From an uncultured bacterium (lineage in GTDB: Bacteria > Actinomycetota > Coriobacteriia > Coriobacteriales > Coriobacteriaceae): a stretch of 43,888 nt of DNA. Positions 1 through 7,410 of the stretch are shown one piece after another. The DNA lies in the NCBI GenBank assembly GCA_905215765.1, contig CAJMRP010000003.1:1-43888 (forward strand), in the 5' to 3' direction. Numbering within the stretch: position 1 is the first letter of the stretch; every line of letters begins with the position of its first letter. A program made the position numbers and the translations under genes. Below the pieces are notes generated by a model. It searched no databases, had not been told where the DNA came from, and saw only the letters and a list, made by a program, of their open reading frames with translations.

Positions 1-159
1 TCCGTGCGAGCAGGACTGTAGAGCAGGAAACCTTGCATGTGCCCGTCCCGCCCCCGAGGGACATCTCTCATGCAAAAACTGTCGCATGATAAAGTCCAAG
101 GTCAGTGGCGTTTTATACCGAGAAATTCAAAAAAGTCGAAAATTCATTACAAATTTGCG

Positions 160-188
160 TTGACTTTAGGTAACTAAAGTTTCATACT
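160..188 (+). promoter_or_regulatory. Candidate sigma-70-type promoter for the cstA leader
   Basis: TTGACT (160-165) and CATACT (183-188) are separated by 17 bp and resemble -35 and -10 boxes. They lie about 70 bp before the leader peptide start and in front of cstA. This is seen by eye only; no start site is known. The stretch 1-159 holds no recognisable gene, only an imperfect GTCCC/GGGAC stem near 45-62. Confidence 0.5.
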
Positions 189-259
189 CCTTTTCAACCA
201 CTGGGGGATGTGAACACGCACGGATCGTTCACATCATGATTGAAGAGGATTTCTTAGAC

Positions 260-304
260 ATGTTCACGCATCAGCTAAACATTATCAGCGTAGTAATTAT
301 CTGA
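260..304 (+). CDS. Putative leader peptide, Ile/Val-rich (attenuation)
   Basis: A 14-codon reading frame, MFTHQLNIISVVII, ends in TGA at 302-304. Its last eight codons are Asn-Ile-Ile-Ser-Val-Val-Ile-Ile, so six of the last seven residues are branched-chain amino acids. A GAGG sequence lies about 11 nt before the ATG. It is followed by two mutually exclusive small stems and a strong terminator, the usual order of a ribosome-mediated attenuator. Leaders of this composition normally precede ilv or leu genes, but here the next gene is cstA. The function is inferred from position and composition; a chance short ORF remains possible. Confidence 0.5.
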   Translation: MFTHQLNIISVVII

Positions 305-307
305 TGC

Positions 308-344
308 GGGTTAGCACATACAGCTAGCCCGTACGATAACGGGC
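308..344 (+). promoter_or_regulatory. Alternative stem-loops in the cstA leader
   Basis: GGGTTAGC (308-315) can pair with GCTAGCCC (323-330). GCCCGT (327-332) can instead pair with ACGGGC (339-344). The two stems share bases 327-330 and exclude each other, as expected for a switching leader between a leader peptide and a terminator. I could not identify a convincing antiterminator that captures the terminator's left arm. Confidence 0.4.
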
Positions 345-355
345 GGCTGATGAAG

Positions 356-394
356 ATGAGGGCCGTCGAGCGCAACCGACGGCCCTCATTTTTT
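356..394 (+). terminator. Intrinsic terminator / attenuator upstream of cstA
   Basis: A 13-bp perfect stem, ATGAGGGCCGTCG (356-368) with CGACGGCCCTCAT (377-389), has an 8-nt loop and is followed by a run of T. It sits downstream of the candidate promoter and leader peptide but upstream of the cstA ribosome binding site. Transcription of cstA from that promoter must therefore read through it. Confidence 0.8.
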
Positions 395-429
395 ATGTCT
401 GGGAAGTTCTTTTTAGAGGAGGAAATGTA

Positions 430-2319
430 ATGAACGGAGTTTTGCTCATGGTTGTGGCCGCGGCGGTGCTCGCCTGCGGCTATCTGGGCTATGGTCGCTG
501 GCTGGCCAACAAGTGGGGCGTTGACAAGGATGCCCTCACGCCGGCCAAGCGCATGAAGGACGGCAACAGCTTCTCGCCCGTCTCCGCCTTCACCGCGTTC
601 TCGCACCAGTTCAGCTCGATCTGCGGTGCCGGCCCTGTTACGGGTACGATCGTCGCCATGGCCTTTGGCTGGCTGCCCGTCGTGCTCTGGGTCCTCGTCG
701 GCGGCATCTTCTTTGGCGCCGTCCACGACTTTGGCGCCCTGTACGCCTCGATGAAGAACAACGGCAAGTCGCTCGCTCAGCTCATCGAGAAGTACATCGG
801 CAAGACCGGCCGTCGCCTGTTCCTGCTGTTCTGCTGGCTGTTCTGCATCATCGTCATCGCCGCCTTCACCGACATGGTCTGCAAGACGTTCATGTTCACC
901 CCGGCCGTTGACGCTTCTGGTGCTGCTACCGGTGCCATCGACTTCACCAAGTCCTATGCCGCCGGCTGCGCTGGTACCATCTCCATCCTGTTCACCTTCG
1001 TCGCTATCGCCTTTGGTTGGGCCCAGAAGAAGTTCAACCTTACCGGTGCTGCCGAGTTCGTCACCGGCGTGGTCCTCATGGTTCTCATGTTCGCCGTCGG
1101 TATGCAGTTCCCGGTCTACCTAGATAAGTTCCAGTGGTTCGCCGTCGTCATGGTCTACCTGGTCTTCGCTGGCGCTATGCCCATCCAGATGCTCAAGACC
1201 CCGCGTGACTACCTCACTTCCATCATGATGATCGTCATGATCGTCTGCGCTGTCCTCGGCATCGTCGTCCTGGGCGTCAACGGTCAGGCCACTATCACCG
1301 CTCCGGTCTTCACCGGCTTCTCCACTGCCTCCGGCATGATGTTCCCGGTCCTGTTCGTCTCCGTCGCTTGCGGTGCTCTCTCCGGTTTCCACAGCCTCGT
1401 TTCTTCCGGCACCTCTTCCAAGCAGGTCGAGAAGGAGCAGGACGCCGTCAAGGTCGGTTACGGCGCAATGATCGTCGAGTCCTTCGTCGGCATCCTTGCC
1501 ATCATCGTTGCCGGCATCATGTTCTCCGATATGAACACCGCCGGTACCGGCGTCCTCAACGCTGGTGTCGCTTCCACCCCGTTCCAGATCTTCGCCGCTG
1601 GCATCTCCCGCGGTATGCAGGCCTTCGGTGTTGACGGCACGCTCGCTACCGTCTTCATGACCATGAACGTCTCCGCTCTGGCCCTGACCTCGCTCGACGC
1701 CGTCGCCCGCATCGCCCGCACCTCGTTCTCCGAGTTCTTTGCCCAGACCAACGATGCCCTGGCCATCGAGTCCAAGGCCGGCTACATGAAGGTCCTCGGC
1801 AACCCCTGGTTCGCCACGGTCGTTACCCTGATTCCTGGTCTCGCCCTCGCTTTTGGCGGCTATGCCAACATCTGGCCGCTCTTTGGTGCTTCCAACCAGC
1901 TGCTCGGCGGCATGACCATGATCACCCTCGCCGTGTTCTGCAAGTGCACCGGCCGCAAGGGCTGGATGCTCTACGTGCCCGTCGCCTTCCTGCTCTGCTG
2001 CACCTTCACCTCGCTGGTCCAGAGCGCCATGGGCTGCATGACCGCCGTCCAGGCTTACGGCTTCTTCGGCACCATCCCGGCTACCGCCACCACGGCCGCC
2101 GTTTCCGTCGCCGCCACCAAGGGCCTGCAGCTCGTCTTCGCCGTCCTGCTGATGGTCCTGGGCCTCATCGTCGCCGTCAACTGCCTCAAGGAGTTCTTCG
2201 GCAAGGAGGCTGGCTCCATGCCTGATGAGGAGCCCGAGTGGTCCGAGATGGGCAAGGCCGAGTACGGTCGCGCCGCTGCCGCCGAGGCTCCCGCTGACGC
2301 CGAGGCCGCCAAGGCCTAG
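430..2319 (+). CDS. cstA: Carbon starvation protein CstA family transporter
   Basis: The 629-aa polytopic membrane protein belongs to the CstA family, whose members import peptides and, in enterobacteria, pyruvate. The N-terminal part carries the conserved CstA block around residues 45-75 (FSPVSAFTAFSHQFSSICGA) followed by many hydrophobic segments. The length fits the family (about 600-700 aa). The C-terminus after the last membrane segment (about residue 595) is a short acidic/Ala-rich cytoplasmic tail. The start is ATG 430 with AGAGGAGG 8-10 nt upstream. Codon use is strongly biased (GTC, CTC, GCC), suggesting high expression. The gene is monocistronic: an attenuator-like leader lies upstream and a terminator follows. 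Substrate is not readable from sequence; the Ile/Val-rich leader would fit peptide import as an amino-acid source. Confidence 0.93.
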   Translation: MNGVLLMVVAAAVLACGYLGYGRWLANKWGVDKDALTPAKRMKDGNSFSPVSAFTAFSHQFSSICGAGPVTGTIVAMAFGWLPVVLWVLVGGIFFGAVHDFGALYASMKNNGKSLAQLIEKYIGKTGRRLFLLFCWLFCIIVIAAFTDMVCKTFMFTPAVDASGAATGAIDFTKSYAAGCAGTISILFTFVAIAFGWAQKKFNLTGAAEFVTGVVLMVLMFAVGMQFPVYLDKFQWFAVVMVYLVFAGAMPIQMLKTPRDYLTSIMMIVMIVCAVLGIVVLGVNGQATITAPVFTGFSTASGMMFPVLFVSVACGALSGFHSLVSSGTSSKQVEKEQDAVKVGYGAMIVESFVGILAIIVAGIMFSDMNTAGTGVLNAGVASTPFQIFAAGISRGMQAFGVDGTLATVFMTMNVSALALTSLDAVARIARTSFSEFFAQTNDALAIESKAGYMKVLGNPWFATVVTLIPGLALAFGGYANIWPLFGASNQLLGGMTMITLAVFCKCTGRKGWMLYVPVAFLLCCTFTSLVQSAMGCMTAVQAYGFFGTIPATATTAAVSVAATKGLQLVFAVLLMVLGLIVAVNCLKEFFGKEAGSMPDEEPEWSEMGKAEYGRAAAAEAPADAEAAKA

Positions 2320-2360
2320 TCAGCTTGATGGACTAACCGTTCCATCCATATGACTCGGAA

Positions 2361-2398
2361 AGATCGGGTCCGCGACTTCGCGGGCTCGGTCTTTTTTT
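2361..2398 (+). terminator. Intrinsic terminator of cstA
   Basis: AGATCGGGTCCGCG and CGCGGGCTCGGTCT form a long stem with G-U pairs and an ACTT loop, followed by seven T. It lies about 40 bp after the cstA stop codon. Confidence 0.85.
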
Positions 2399-2466
2399 CA
2401 TGCGAAAGCGGGTGACGCTCGAGTGTTCTCGCAGATGTTTTGCGTGGATAAGGGCGCGCGTTGTAC

Positions 2467-2488
2467 CATATAAACGTATATGTGTACA
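2467..2488 (+). promoter_or_regulatory. Adjacent short palindromes before the Toprim gene
   Basis: CATAT(N6)ATATG at 2467-2482 is followed directly by TGTACA (2483-2488), ending just before the GAAAGGGG ribosome binding site. The A/T-rich dyads could be an operator or part of the promoter of the next gene. Only the symmetry is seen. Confidence 0.25.
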
Positions 2489-2503
2489 TATGAAAGGGGC
2501 CCC

Positions 2504-4693
2504 GTGGCCAAGACGGTATATTCCGATAATCAAAACAATGTCGATGCTTTGGCTGAGCGCCTGAGCAGCCAGACGTCGCTTTCTGCTGAGCGTGCCAAGC
2601 TGGTTGCCTACGACCTGCTTTGCCGCAAGGCGCTCAAGATTAAGTCGAGTGCGCTGGCGCAGATTTTCCGCTCCGTCGATAAGGAGTGCGACACCAAGGC
2701 GATGCGCGATGAGCTTATCGCGGCAAAGATCGTGACCAAGATCGAGGGTAGCGGCATTAACGGGCGCCCTGCCTTTTACACCATTAATGCCGAGATTAAC
2801 GATGCCCAGGAGCAGCTCGTCGAGGTTGCCGAAGAGGCCGTCGAGGACGTTGTGGAGGCGCCCGCTTCGGTGGAAACAGCTCCGCGCGAGCATGTCGATA
2901 CCGACGAGCTGCTTGACGAGAGCGTCGTTCGCGCCTTTACGGCCAAGGCTGGCCGCGGCGGTTTTGGCGGGGGCGGCAAGCGCGATGCTCAGCGCCGTGC
3001 CCAGCAGGAGCGCTTCCGTCGCGCCGTGGCTCAAAAGGATGAGCTCGATACCGAGGCTGTTGAGACCGAGGTTGCTGCCGAGTCGCAGAAACCCGCGAAG
3101 GAGCAAAAGCCCGTGGAGGCCCAAGAGCCCAGACGTCGTCGCGGTGCTCACTTTAAGGCTGCGCAGCAGGATGTCGCGCATGAGGCTGAAGAGCCTTTCG
3201 AGGTTGCAGACGATGTTGAGGAGTCTGCCAAGAGGGCTTCGGGTTCGTGTCGTCCCGGTCGCGGTTTTGCGGGACGCGTGTATCCCGTAAAGCGTCAGGA
3301 GAAGGGCGAGCCGGCTTCGACTACTCAGGCCGATAAGGCCGAACAAACCGAGAAAACCGTTGAGCCGGTGGCTCGCGAGCAGCAACCTTCCGAGTCGCAG
3401 TCTGCGGCTGACACCGAGGTCAAAGCTCTACAGTCCGCTGATAAGCAGACAGGGGAGAGCGCTTCGAGCAAGCCCCGCCGCCGTCGTCACCGCGGCGGTC
3501 GTGGCTCAAATGCCGAGGCCGCGGCTGAGAAGGCAGTGACGCAAAGCAAGGATGCGAAGGCTGAGACCCCGGGGGAGCAGCCCAAGCGCCAGCCGGCGAA
3601 GGGGGACAAGCCCGGGCGCTCACAAAAGGGTCCGTCCGCGCCAAAGCAAGAGCGCAAAGCTCAGGCGGATTCCAAGCGCAAATCCCAGGCGCAGCCCAAA
3701 CCGACTGCAAACGATGCGGCCGCCCAGCAGCCTGAGCCGCCCGCTCATGGCGAGGTTTCGGCGTTTGCTCTGGCCCGTGTCCTGGGCAGGCAGCTGCTCA
3801 AGGTCGTTCCCACGCCTACGGCGCTCTCCAAGATTAAGGAGCAGCAGACTCAAATTGTTAAGGTCGAGGGCAAGGACGGCAAAAAGGCTCCGCAGCGCAC
3901 TCAGCACAACGAGATGTCCAACCGCAAGATTGCCGAGGAGATTGCGATCATCCAGGCTTGGATTGAGCAGAATCGCGGTGCCGACACGCCGGTCGCTTCG
4001 CGTCGCCAGCGCGCCTACCAGATTTTTAACGATGAGAAGGCCTTTGACGGCAAGCACGGCGAGCGTCTGATTCGGCGTATGACCGAAAAAGGTATCAGCA
4101 TGCAGGCGATTAAGGTCGCCCCCAACCGCCCCGTGCACTTTACGGGTTTCTTTACGCTGGGCGCCGACAAGCCGTTCATTATGGTCGAGAACCTAGACAC
4201 CTATGACGAAATCGTCAAGCTCCTGCGCGGCCGCAAGCACGCCAAGCTTTTTGGCACCAAGGTGGGCGGCGTGATCTTTGGCGGTGGCTGCAAGGCGAGC
4301 GTTTCGCACGCACTGGATGATTATCTGGCCGAGATCGGCTATCGCTTTAACTATGTCTACTACGTGGGCGACATCGACCGAGAGGGTGCGCGCATTGTCG
4401 AGCAGACCCGTAACGCCAATGTGGTAGAGATTCGCCTGCATGCCGGTATGTATCGCGCCATGCTCGCCGAGCACAAGCGTCGCGTGAAGGCCGGCGGAGA
4501 GTGCGAGCCCGCAGCTGCCAACCAGGGTGTGCCGCAGAACCTGGCGGCGACGATCAAGGATCTGCCCATGGTCACGCGCGTGCAGTTCCGCAACGTGCTG
4601 CGCGAGGGCGGACGCATTCCACAGGAGATTCTGATGACCGCCGACTATCGGGATGGCGACTCGGGAAGCTTCGACCGCATGCTGAACAATTAG
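2504..4693 (+). CDS. JetD-like Toprim (DUF2220-type) protein with basic disordered middle
   Basis: This is a 729-aa protein from GTG 2504, chosen because GAAAGGGG lies 4-11 nt upstream; an ATG at 2480 in the same frame lacks such a site. Residues about 1-100 look like a small helical, perhaps winged-helix, domain. Residues 100-430 are low complexity (Glu, Lys, Gln, Ala) with Arg clusters such as RRRRGAHF and RRRRHRGGRGS, resembling RNA-binding arms of actinobacterial RNase E. The C-terminus (about 500-729) carries VENLDTYDE, then FGGGCKAS, then YYVGDIDREGARI. This is the order and spacing of the Toprim part of JetD, the DNA-cleaving subunit of Wadjet (family knowledge). No SMC-like JetABC genes are adjacent, so a plasmid-defence role cannot be assumed. 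DNA or RNA cleavage or binding is an inference. A terminator follows directly, so it is a single-gene unit. Confidence 0.65.
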   Translation: MAKTVYSDNQNNVDALAERLSSQTSLSAERAKLVAYDLLCRKALKIKSSALAQIFRSVDKECDTKAMRDELIAAKIVTKIEGSGINGRPAFYTINAEINDAQEQLVEVAEEAVEDVVEAPASVETAPREHVDTDELLDESVVRAFTAKAGRGGFGGGGKRDAQRRAQQERFRRAVAQKDELDTEAVETEVAAESQKPAKEQKPVEAQEPRRRRGAHFKAAQQDVAHEAEEPFEVADDVEESAKRASGSCRPGRGFAGRVYPVKRQEKGEPASTTQADKAEQTEKTVEPVAREQQPSESQSAADTEVKALQSADKQTGESASSKPRRRRHRGGRGSNAEAAAEKAVTQSKDAKAETPGEQPKRQPAKGDKPGRSQKGPSAPKQERKAQADSKRKSQAQPKPTANDAAAQQPEPPAHGEVSAFALARVLGRQLLKVVPTPTALSKIKEQQTQIVKVEGKDGKKAPQRTQHNEMSNRKIAEEIAIIQAWIEQNRGADTPVASRRQRAYQIFNDEKAFDGKHGERLIRRMTEKGISMQAIKVAPNRPVHFTGFFTLGADKPFIMVENLDTYDEIVKLLRGRKHAKLFGTKVGGVIFGGGCKASVSHALDDYLAEIGYRFNYVYYVGDIDREGARIVEQTRNANVVEIRLHAGMYRAMLAEHKRRVKAGGECEPAAANQGVPQNLAATIKDLPMVTRVQFRNVLREGGRIPQEILMTADYRDGDSGSFDRMLNN

Positions 4694-4695
4694 CT

Positions 4696-4725
4696 CCGCC
4701 GTTCTACCGAACGGCGGTCTTCTTG
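4696..4725 (+). terminator. Intrinsic terminator of the Toprim gene
   Basis: CCGCCGTTC (4696-4704) pairs perfectly with GAACGGCGG (4709-4717), with a 4-nt loop, followed by TCTTCTTG. It begins 2 nt after the stop codon. Confidence 0.75.
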
Positions 4726-4732
4726 ACGCTGC

Positions 4733-4832
4733 GAGGGGCCCTGGCACGGCAATCTGACGTTCAACTTCGGCGGCGCGACCAGAAGGTCAGCGCCGCCTTG
4801 TTTCACGTCACCTTGCCATACCAGGGCCCCTC
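4733..4832. repeat. 100-bp nested inverted repeat
   Basis: The outer arms GAGGGGCCCTGG (4733-4744) and CCAGGGCCCCTC (4821-4832) are exact. They continue inward as CACGGCAA against TTGCCATA with mismatches. A second pair of arms, TGACGT...CGGCGGCGC and GCGCCGCC...ACGTCA, lies inside. The whole segment could fold into one long rod. No coding frame with a ribosome binding site is visible. It may be a miniature palindromic element or structured RNA; the nature is unknown. The remaining stretch 4833-5035 shows nothing else recognisable. Confidence 0.5.
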
Positions 4833-5034
4833 TCGCTGTCACGTCCAAAACATCGAGGTTAAGTGGCCTCCTGTTCGTGCGGAACCCGCGACAAACTTAA
4901 TGCCCGGCCCGTCGGGGCCACACGCCATTTTGTAGATGACGGCTCGCTTTTCGGAACGGGGCTGATATTTTCTTGATGTTAGGCGCTCTTGGTCCTAATG
5001 GGCTTGGGGCGCCTTCGCGTTTCCTCGGCTTCGC

Positions 5035-5069
5035 ACCCTTGCGGGTTCGAATCCCTCCGCTTGCCCACA
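5035..5069 (+). other. tRNA 3'-end-like remnant
   Basis: The stretch around GCGGGTTCGAATCCCTCCGC followed by TTGCCCA looks like a T-arm, acceptor half and CCA. No matching acceptor 5' strand, D-arm or anticodon arm is found upstream within 100 bp, and the T-stem has a C-T mismatch. It is probably a degenerate or partial tRNA gene. It shares the 18-bp T-arm core, in inverted orientation and with one mismatch, with the tRNA-Gln next to it. Confidence 0.3.
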
Positions 5070-5105
5070 TAAAAGCGCCCTGGGCCGTTATGGGCTCAGG
5101 GCGCT
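5070..5105 (-). terminator. Terminator of tRNA-Gln
   Basis: AGCGCCCTG (5074-5082) and CAGGGCGCT (5097-5105) form a strong stem, extended by GGCC/GGGC. On the minus strand it is followed by TTTT. It lies 9 bp after the tRNA 3' end. On the plus strand it is followed by CAGTTTT, so it may work in both directions. Confidence 0.75.
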
Positions 5106-5114
5106 CAGTTTTAA

Positions 5115-5189
5115 TGGCTGGGGCGGAGGGGTTCGAACCCCCAACAGCCGGCACCAAAAACCGGAGTTCTACCGTTGAACTACGTCCCA
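5115..5189 (-). tRNA. tRNA-Gln (anticodon TTG)
   Basis: The minus strand folds as a cloverleaf. The acceptor stem is TGGGACG/CGCCCCA, with one A-C mismatch. The anticodon stem is CCGGT/GCCGG with loop TTTTGGT, giving anticodon TTG. The T-arm is GGGGG-TTCGAAC-CCCTC. The discriminator is G and CCA is encoded (5115-5117). It lies downstream of the peptidoglycan-binding gene on the same strand, and its own terminator follows. The acceptor mismatch at the fifth pair is the only oddity. Confidence 0.9.
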
Positions 5190-5227
5190 ATGTGTGATGT
5201 TGCCCAAAAGCAACTCGTTTAGTTTAC

Positions 5228-6133
5228 CTAATCTGCGAGGGCATCGCAAACGCCATCGAGCAGGCGTACGGCGAGTGTCTGCGCGTCGCTGGCCGTGAAG
5301 GTGCCGTTGTAGCGCGTCATGCCCGTGAGCTCAATGCGAATGCGAGCCGGCTTCTGCTGCGCGGCGACATTGGCGGTGCGGATGCGCTGGGCCAGGTTGT
5401 GGCACTCGGCGAGGGCAATCGTGGCGCGCGGTGAGGCGTCGGCGGGCAGCTCGTCGCTTGCGATCTCGAGCACCAGGTCAACGTCGGTTGGGACCTCGGA
5501 GTCGCAGAGCATCATGCCGCTGTTGTCGGTCGTTGCCGTGGCGATATTCCACATGCGCGACGCAACGCTGCGTGCGATGGGGTCCTCGCCGATAACGGCA
5601 ATCTGGAAGCGCTCGAGCACGTTGGCGGCGCGAGCAAAACCGATGCGGGACTCGGCTTCGGTGACCGAGGGCTTGCCCTCCCACACATGGTGCAGGCGGT
5701 TGATGTAGGCGTAGGTGTCCTGGAAGGCCATGCCGTCGGCAAACAGGCCGACATTTTCCTGGAACTGCTGCAGGGCGGCCTCGGTATGCGGACCAAAGTA
5801 GCCGTCGTCTTCGCCACAGGCAAAGCCCAAAACGTTGAGAGCGCGCTGCAGGGCCTGCACATCGGCGCCATGGAAATTGGGCATGCGTAGATAGAGGGTG
5901 CGGTCGCCCAGCTTATACGAAGCGTCTACAAGGGCGCTCCAACAGGGGATATCGACGGCATGACCGGCAGCAAGGCCGCTGTCGAGCCTGAAGGTGCTGA
6001 CGGCCTGCTCAGTGGTGGCTCCAAAGTACTTGTCGGTGACTTCGGCGGCATCAATCGTGTAGCCGAGCTGCAGGAGACGAGACTGCACGTCCTCGACGGC
6101 TGCTCCTTGCATGCCCGTTGTAATAGGTTCCAT
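5228..6133 (-). CDS. Protein with two peptidoglycan-binding (PGBD) domains
   Basis: This 301-aa protein has two PG_binding_1-type repeats. The first is about residues 7-70, with QSRLLQLGY and YFGATTEQAVSTF. The second is about 88-150, with LQRALNVLGF and YFGPHTEAALQQF. No signal peptide or transmembrane segment is visible, so the protein appears cytoplasmic unless exported otherwise. The C-terminal 150 residues have a Rossmann- or amidase-like alternation (FQIAVIGEDP, VDLVLEIASDE, ARIRIELTG) but no recognisable zinc ligands of an amidase_3 domain. Two PGBDs plus a dead amidase-like domain recall actinobacterial CwlM, a cytoplasmic regulator of peptidoglycan synthesis; that link is only a suggestion. 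The ATG has GAAAGGGG 8-15 nt upstream. The next gene upstream is ispA-like on the same strand. Confidence 0.7.
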   Translation of the reverse strand: MEPITTGMQGAAVEDVQSRLLQLGYTIDAAEVTDKYFGATTEQAVSTFRLDSGLAAGHAVDIPCWSALVDASYKLGDRTLYLRMPNFHGADVQALQRALNVLGFACGEDDGYFGPHTEAALQQFQENVGLFADGMAFQDTYAYINRLHHVWEGKPSVTEAESRIGFARAANVLERFQIAVIGEDPIARSVASRMWNIATATTDNSGMMLCDSEVPTDVDLVLEIASDELPADASPRATIALAECHNLAQRIRTANVAAQQKPARIRIELTGMTRYNGTFTASDAQTLAVRLLDGVCDALAD

Positions 6134-6271
6134 GAACGAACCCCTTTCGGCGTACCATTCGTACTATTTGAGCGTCTGTCGGATAGACAACGCAAAGGGA
6201 TGCATAAACATGCACTCAACAGTGTAGCAAGTTGTGCCTAAATACGCTGCTGACAGGTTTTATAACCCCCG

Positions 6272-7297
6272 TTAGTTAAGGCGCTCCACAAAGAAATCTG
6301 CCATGGAGAGGAACAGCTCGCGTGCGTGCGGATTAAGCTCAACGTTCTCGATGGCCGCTTTGGCCTTAGCGGTCAGGTCGAGCGCGTAAGTGTGGGCGTA
6401 ATCGATGGAGCCGGCCTCCTGGAAGATCTCCACGGCGCGTGCGAGCTGCGCGGGATCATCGGTGCCCGAGGAAAGAATCGCCTCGACCTCGTCGTGGTGG
6501 CGCTCATCAGAGAGGGCGTGTACGGCGACAAGCGTGCGCTTGCCCTCGGTGATGTCGGTGCGGAAGTCCTTGTTGGCGGCTTCCTTAGTGCCGACAAGGT
6601 TGAGCAGGTCGTCCTGAATCTGAAAGGCGAGGCCTGTGTGTAGGCCAAAGGCGCGCAGCGCTTCGATTTGCTCATCGCTGCCGCCGCCGATAATGGCTCC
6701 GGCGGCAAGTGGCGTGGCTCCGCTGTAAAACGCGGTCTTGTGCGTCGCCATGTCCAGGTAGTCATCAACCGAGATATCAAAGCGCCCGTCACGGACCCAA
6801 CCCAGGTCGAGCGCTTGACCCTCGATGGTGCGGACGATCATCTCGGTAAGCTCGTGGAGCACGCGCAGCTTCACGTCGGACTCCAGCGTGGGGTCGTCGA
6901 GAACCGTCTTGGTGACCATGGTGAGCGCCAGGTCGCCGCAATTGATGGCAAGGCCCGTGCCCTCGGTAAGGTGCATGCAGGGCTTGCCTCGACGAAGCTG
7001 TCCGTTGTCGGCGATGTCGTCGTGGATCAGCGCGCCCGACTGGAAATGCTCGATGGCTGCCGCGGCGCTGCGGGCGCTCTCAAAGCTACCGCCCACTGCG
7101 GTTGCGGCGAGCATACAGATAAGCGGGCGGTGGCGCTTGCCGGCGTTGGCCGTAAAAGCCGAGAGCGGCGCATACAGGTAGCGCTCGATATCGGCAGAGG
7201 TCGCCTGTCCGTCAAAGAACGTGGCCAGATAGTCGTTAATCTGGTCAAAGTGCTGGACTAAAAAGCTGGTAAACGGACTGGACACGGGTTCTCGCAT
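6272..7297 (-). CDS. Polyprenyl (farnesyl/geranylgeranyl-type) diphosphate synthase
   Basis: This 341-aa isoprenoid chain-elongating enzyme condenses isopentenyl diphosphate with allylic diphosphates. The first aspartate-rich motif is LIHDDIADNGQLRRGKP (around residue 90). The second region is FQIQDDLLNLVG (around residue 229), followed by ITEGKRTL. The second motif reads DDLLN instead of the usual DDxxD, so its last Asp is replaced by Asn. The start at ATG 7297 (MREPVSS) is preferred over ATG 7336 because AGAAAGA precedes it and the family begins about there. Product chain length cannot be told; residues before the first motif would decide it. The gene may be cotranscribed with the peptidoglycan-binding gene 138 bp downstream. 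Confidence 0.88.
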   Translation of the reverse strand: MREPVSSPFTSFLVQHFDQINDYLATFFDGQATSADIERYLYAPLSAFTANAGKRHRPLICMLAATAVGGSFESARSAAAAIEHFQSGALIHDDIADNGQLRRGKPCMHLTEGTGLAINCGDLALTMVTKTVLDDPTLESDVKLRVLHELTEMIVRTIEGQALDLGWVRDGRFDISVDDYLDMATHKTAFYSGATPLAAGAIIGGGSDEQIEALRAFGLHTGLAFQIQDDLLNLVGTKEAANKDFRTDITEGKRTLVAVHALSDERHHDEVEAILSSGTDDPAQLARAVEIFQEAGSIDYAHTYALDLTAKAKAAIENVELNPHARELFLSMADFFVERLN

Positions 7298-7410
7298 TCT
7301 TTCTGAGGTTGCGTTGATGCAATATGCAGACAACATATTGCCACATTAGGGCGTTTGGCGCGGCAGTTTTGGCGATTTGGGACAACGGGCGTGCGTTTGA
7401 TGGAGCGCGC

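Noticed and set aside
2480..2503. ATG 2480 as start of the Toprim gene
   Set aside because: No ribosome binding site; GAAAGGGG fits GTG 2504 instead.
4897..5190. 97-aa minus-strand frame over the tRNA region
   Set aside because: Its sequence is the usual false translation of tRNA T-arms and the tRNA-Gln gene.
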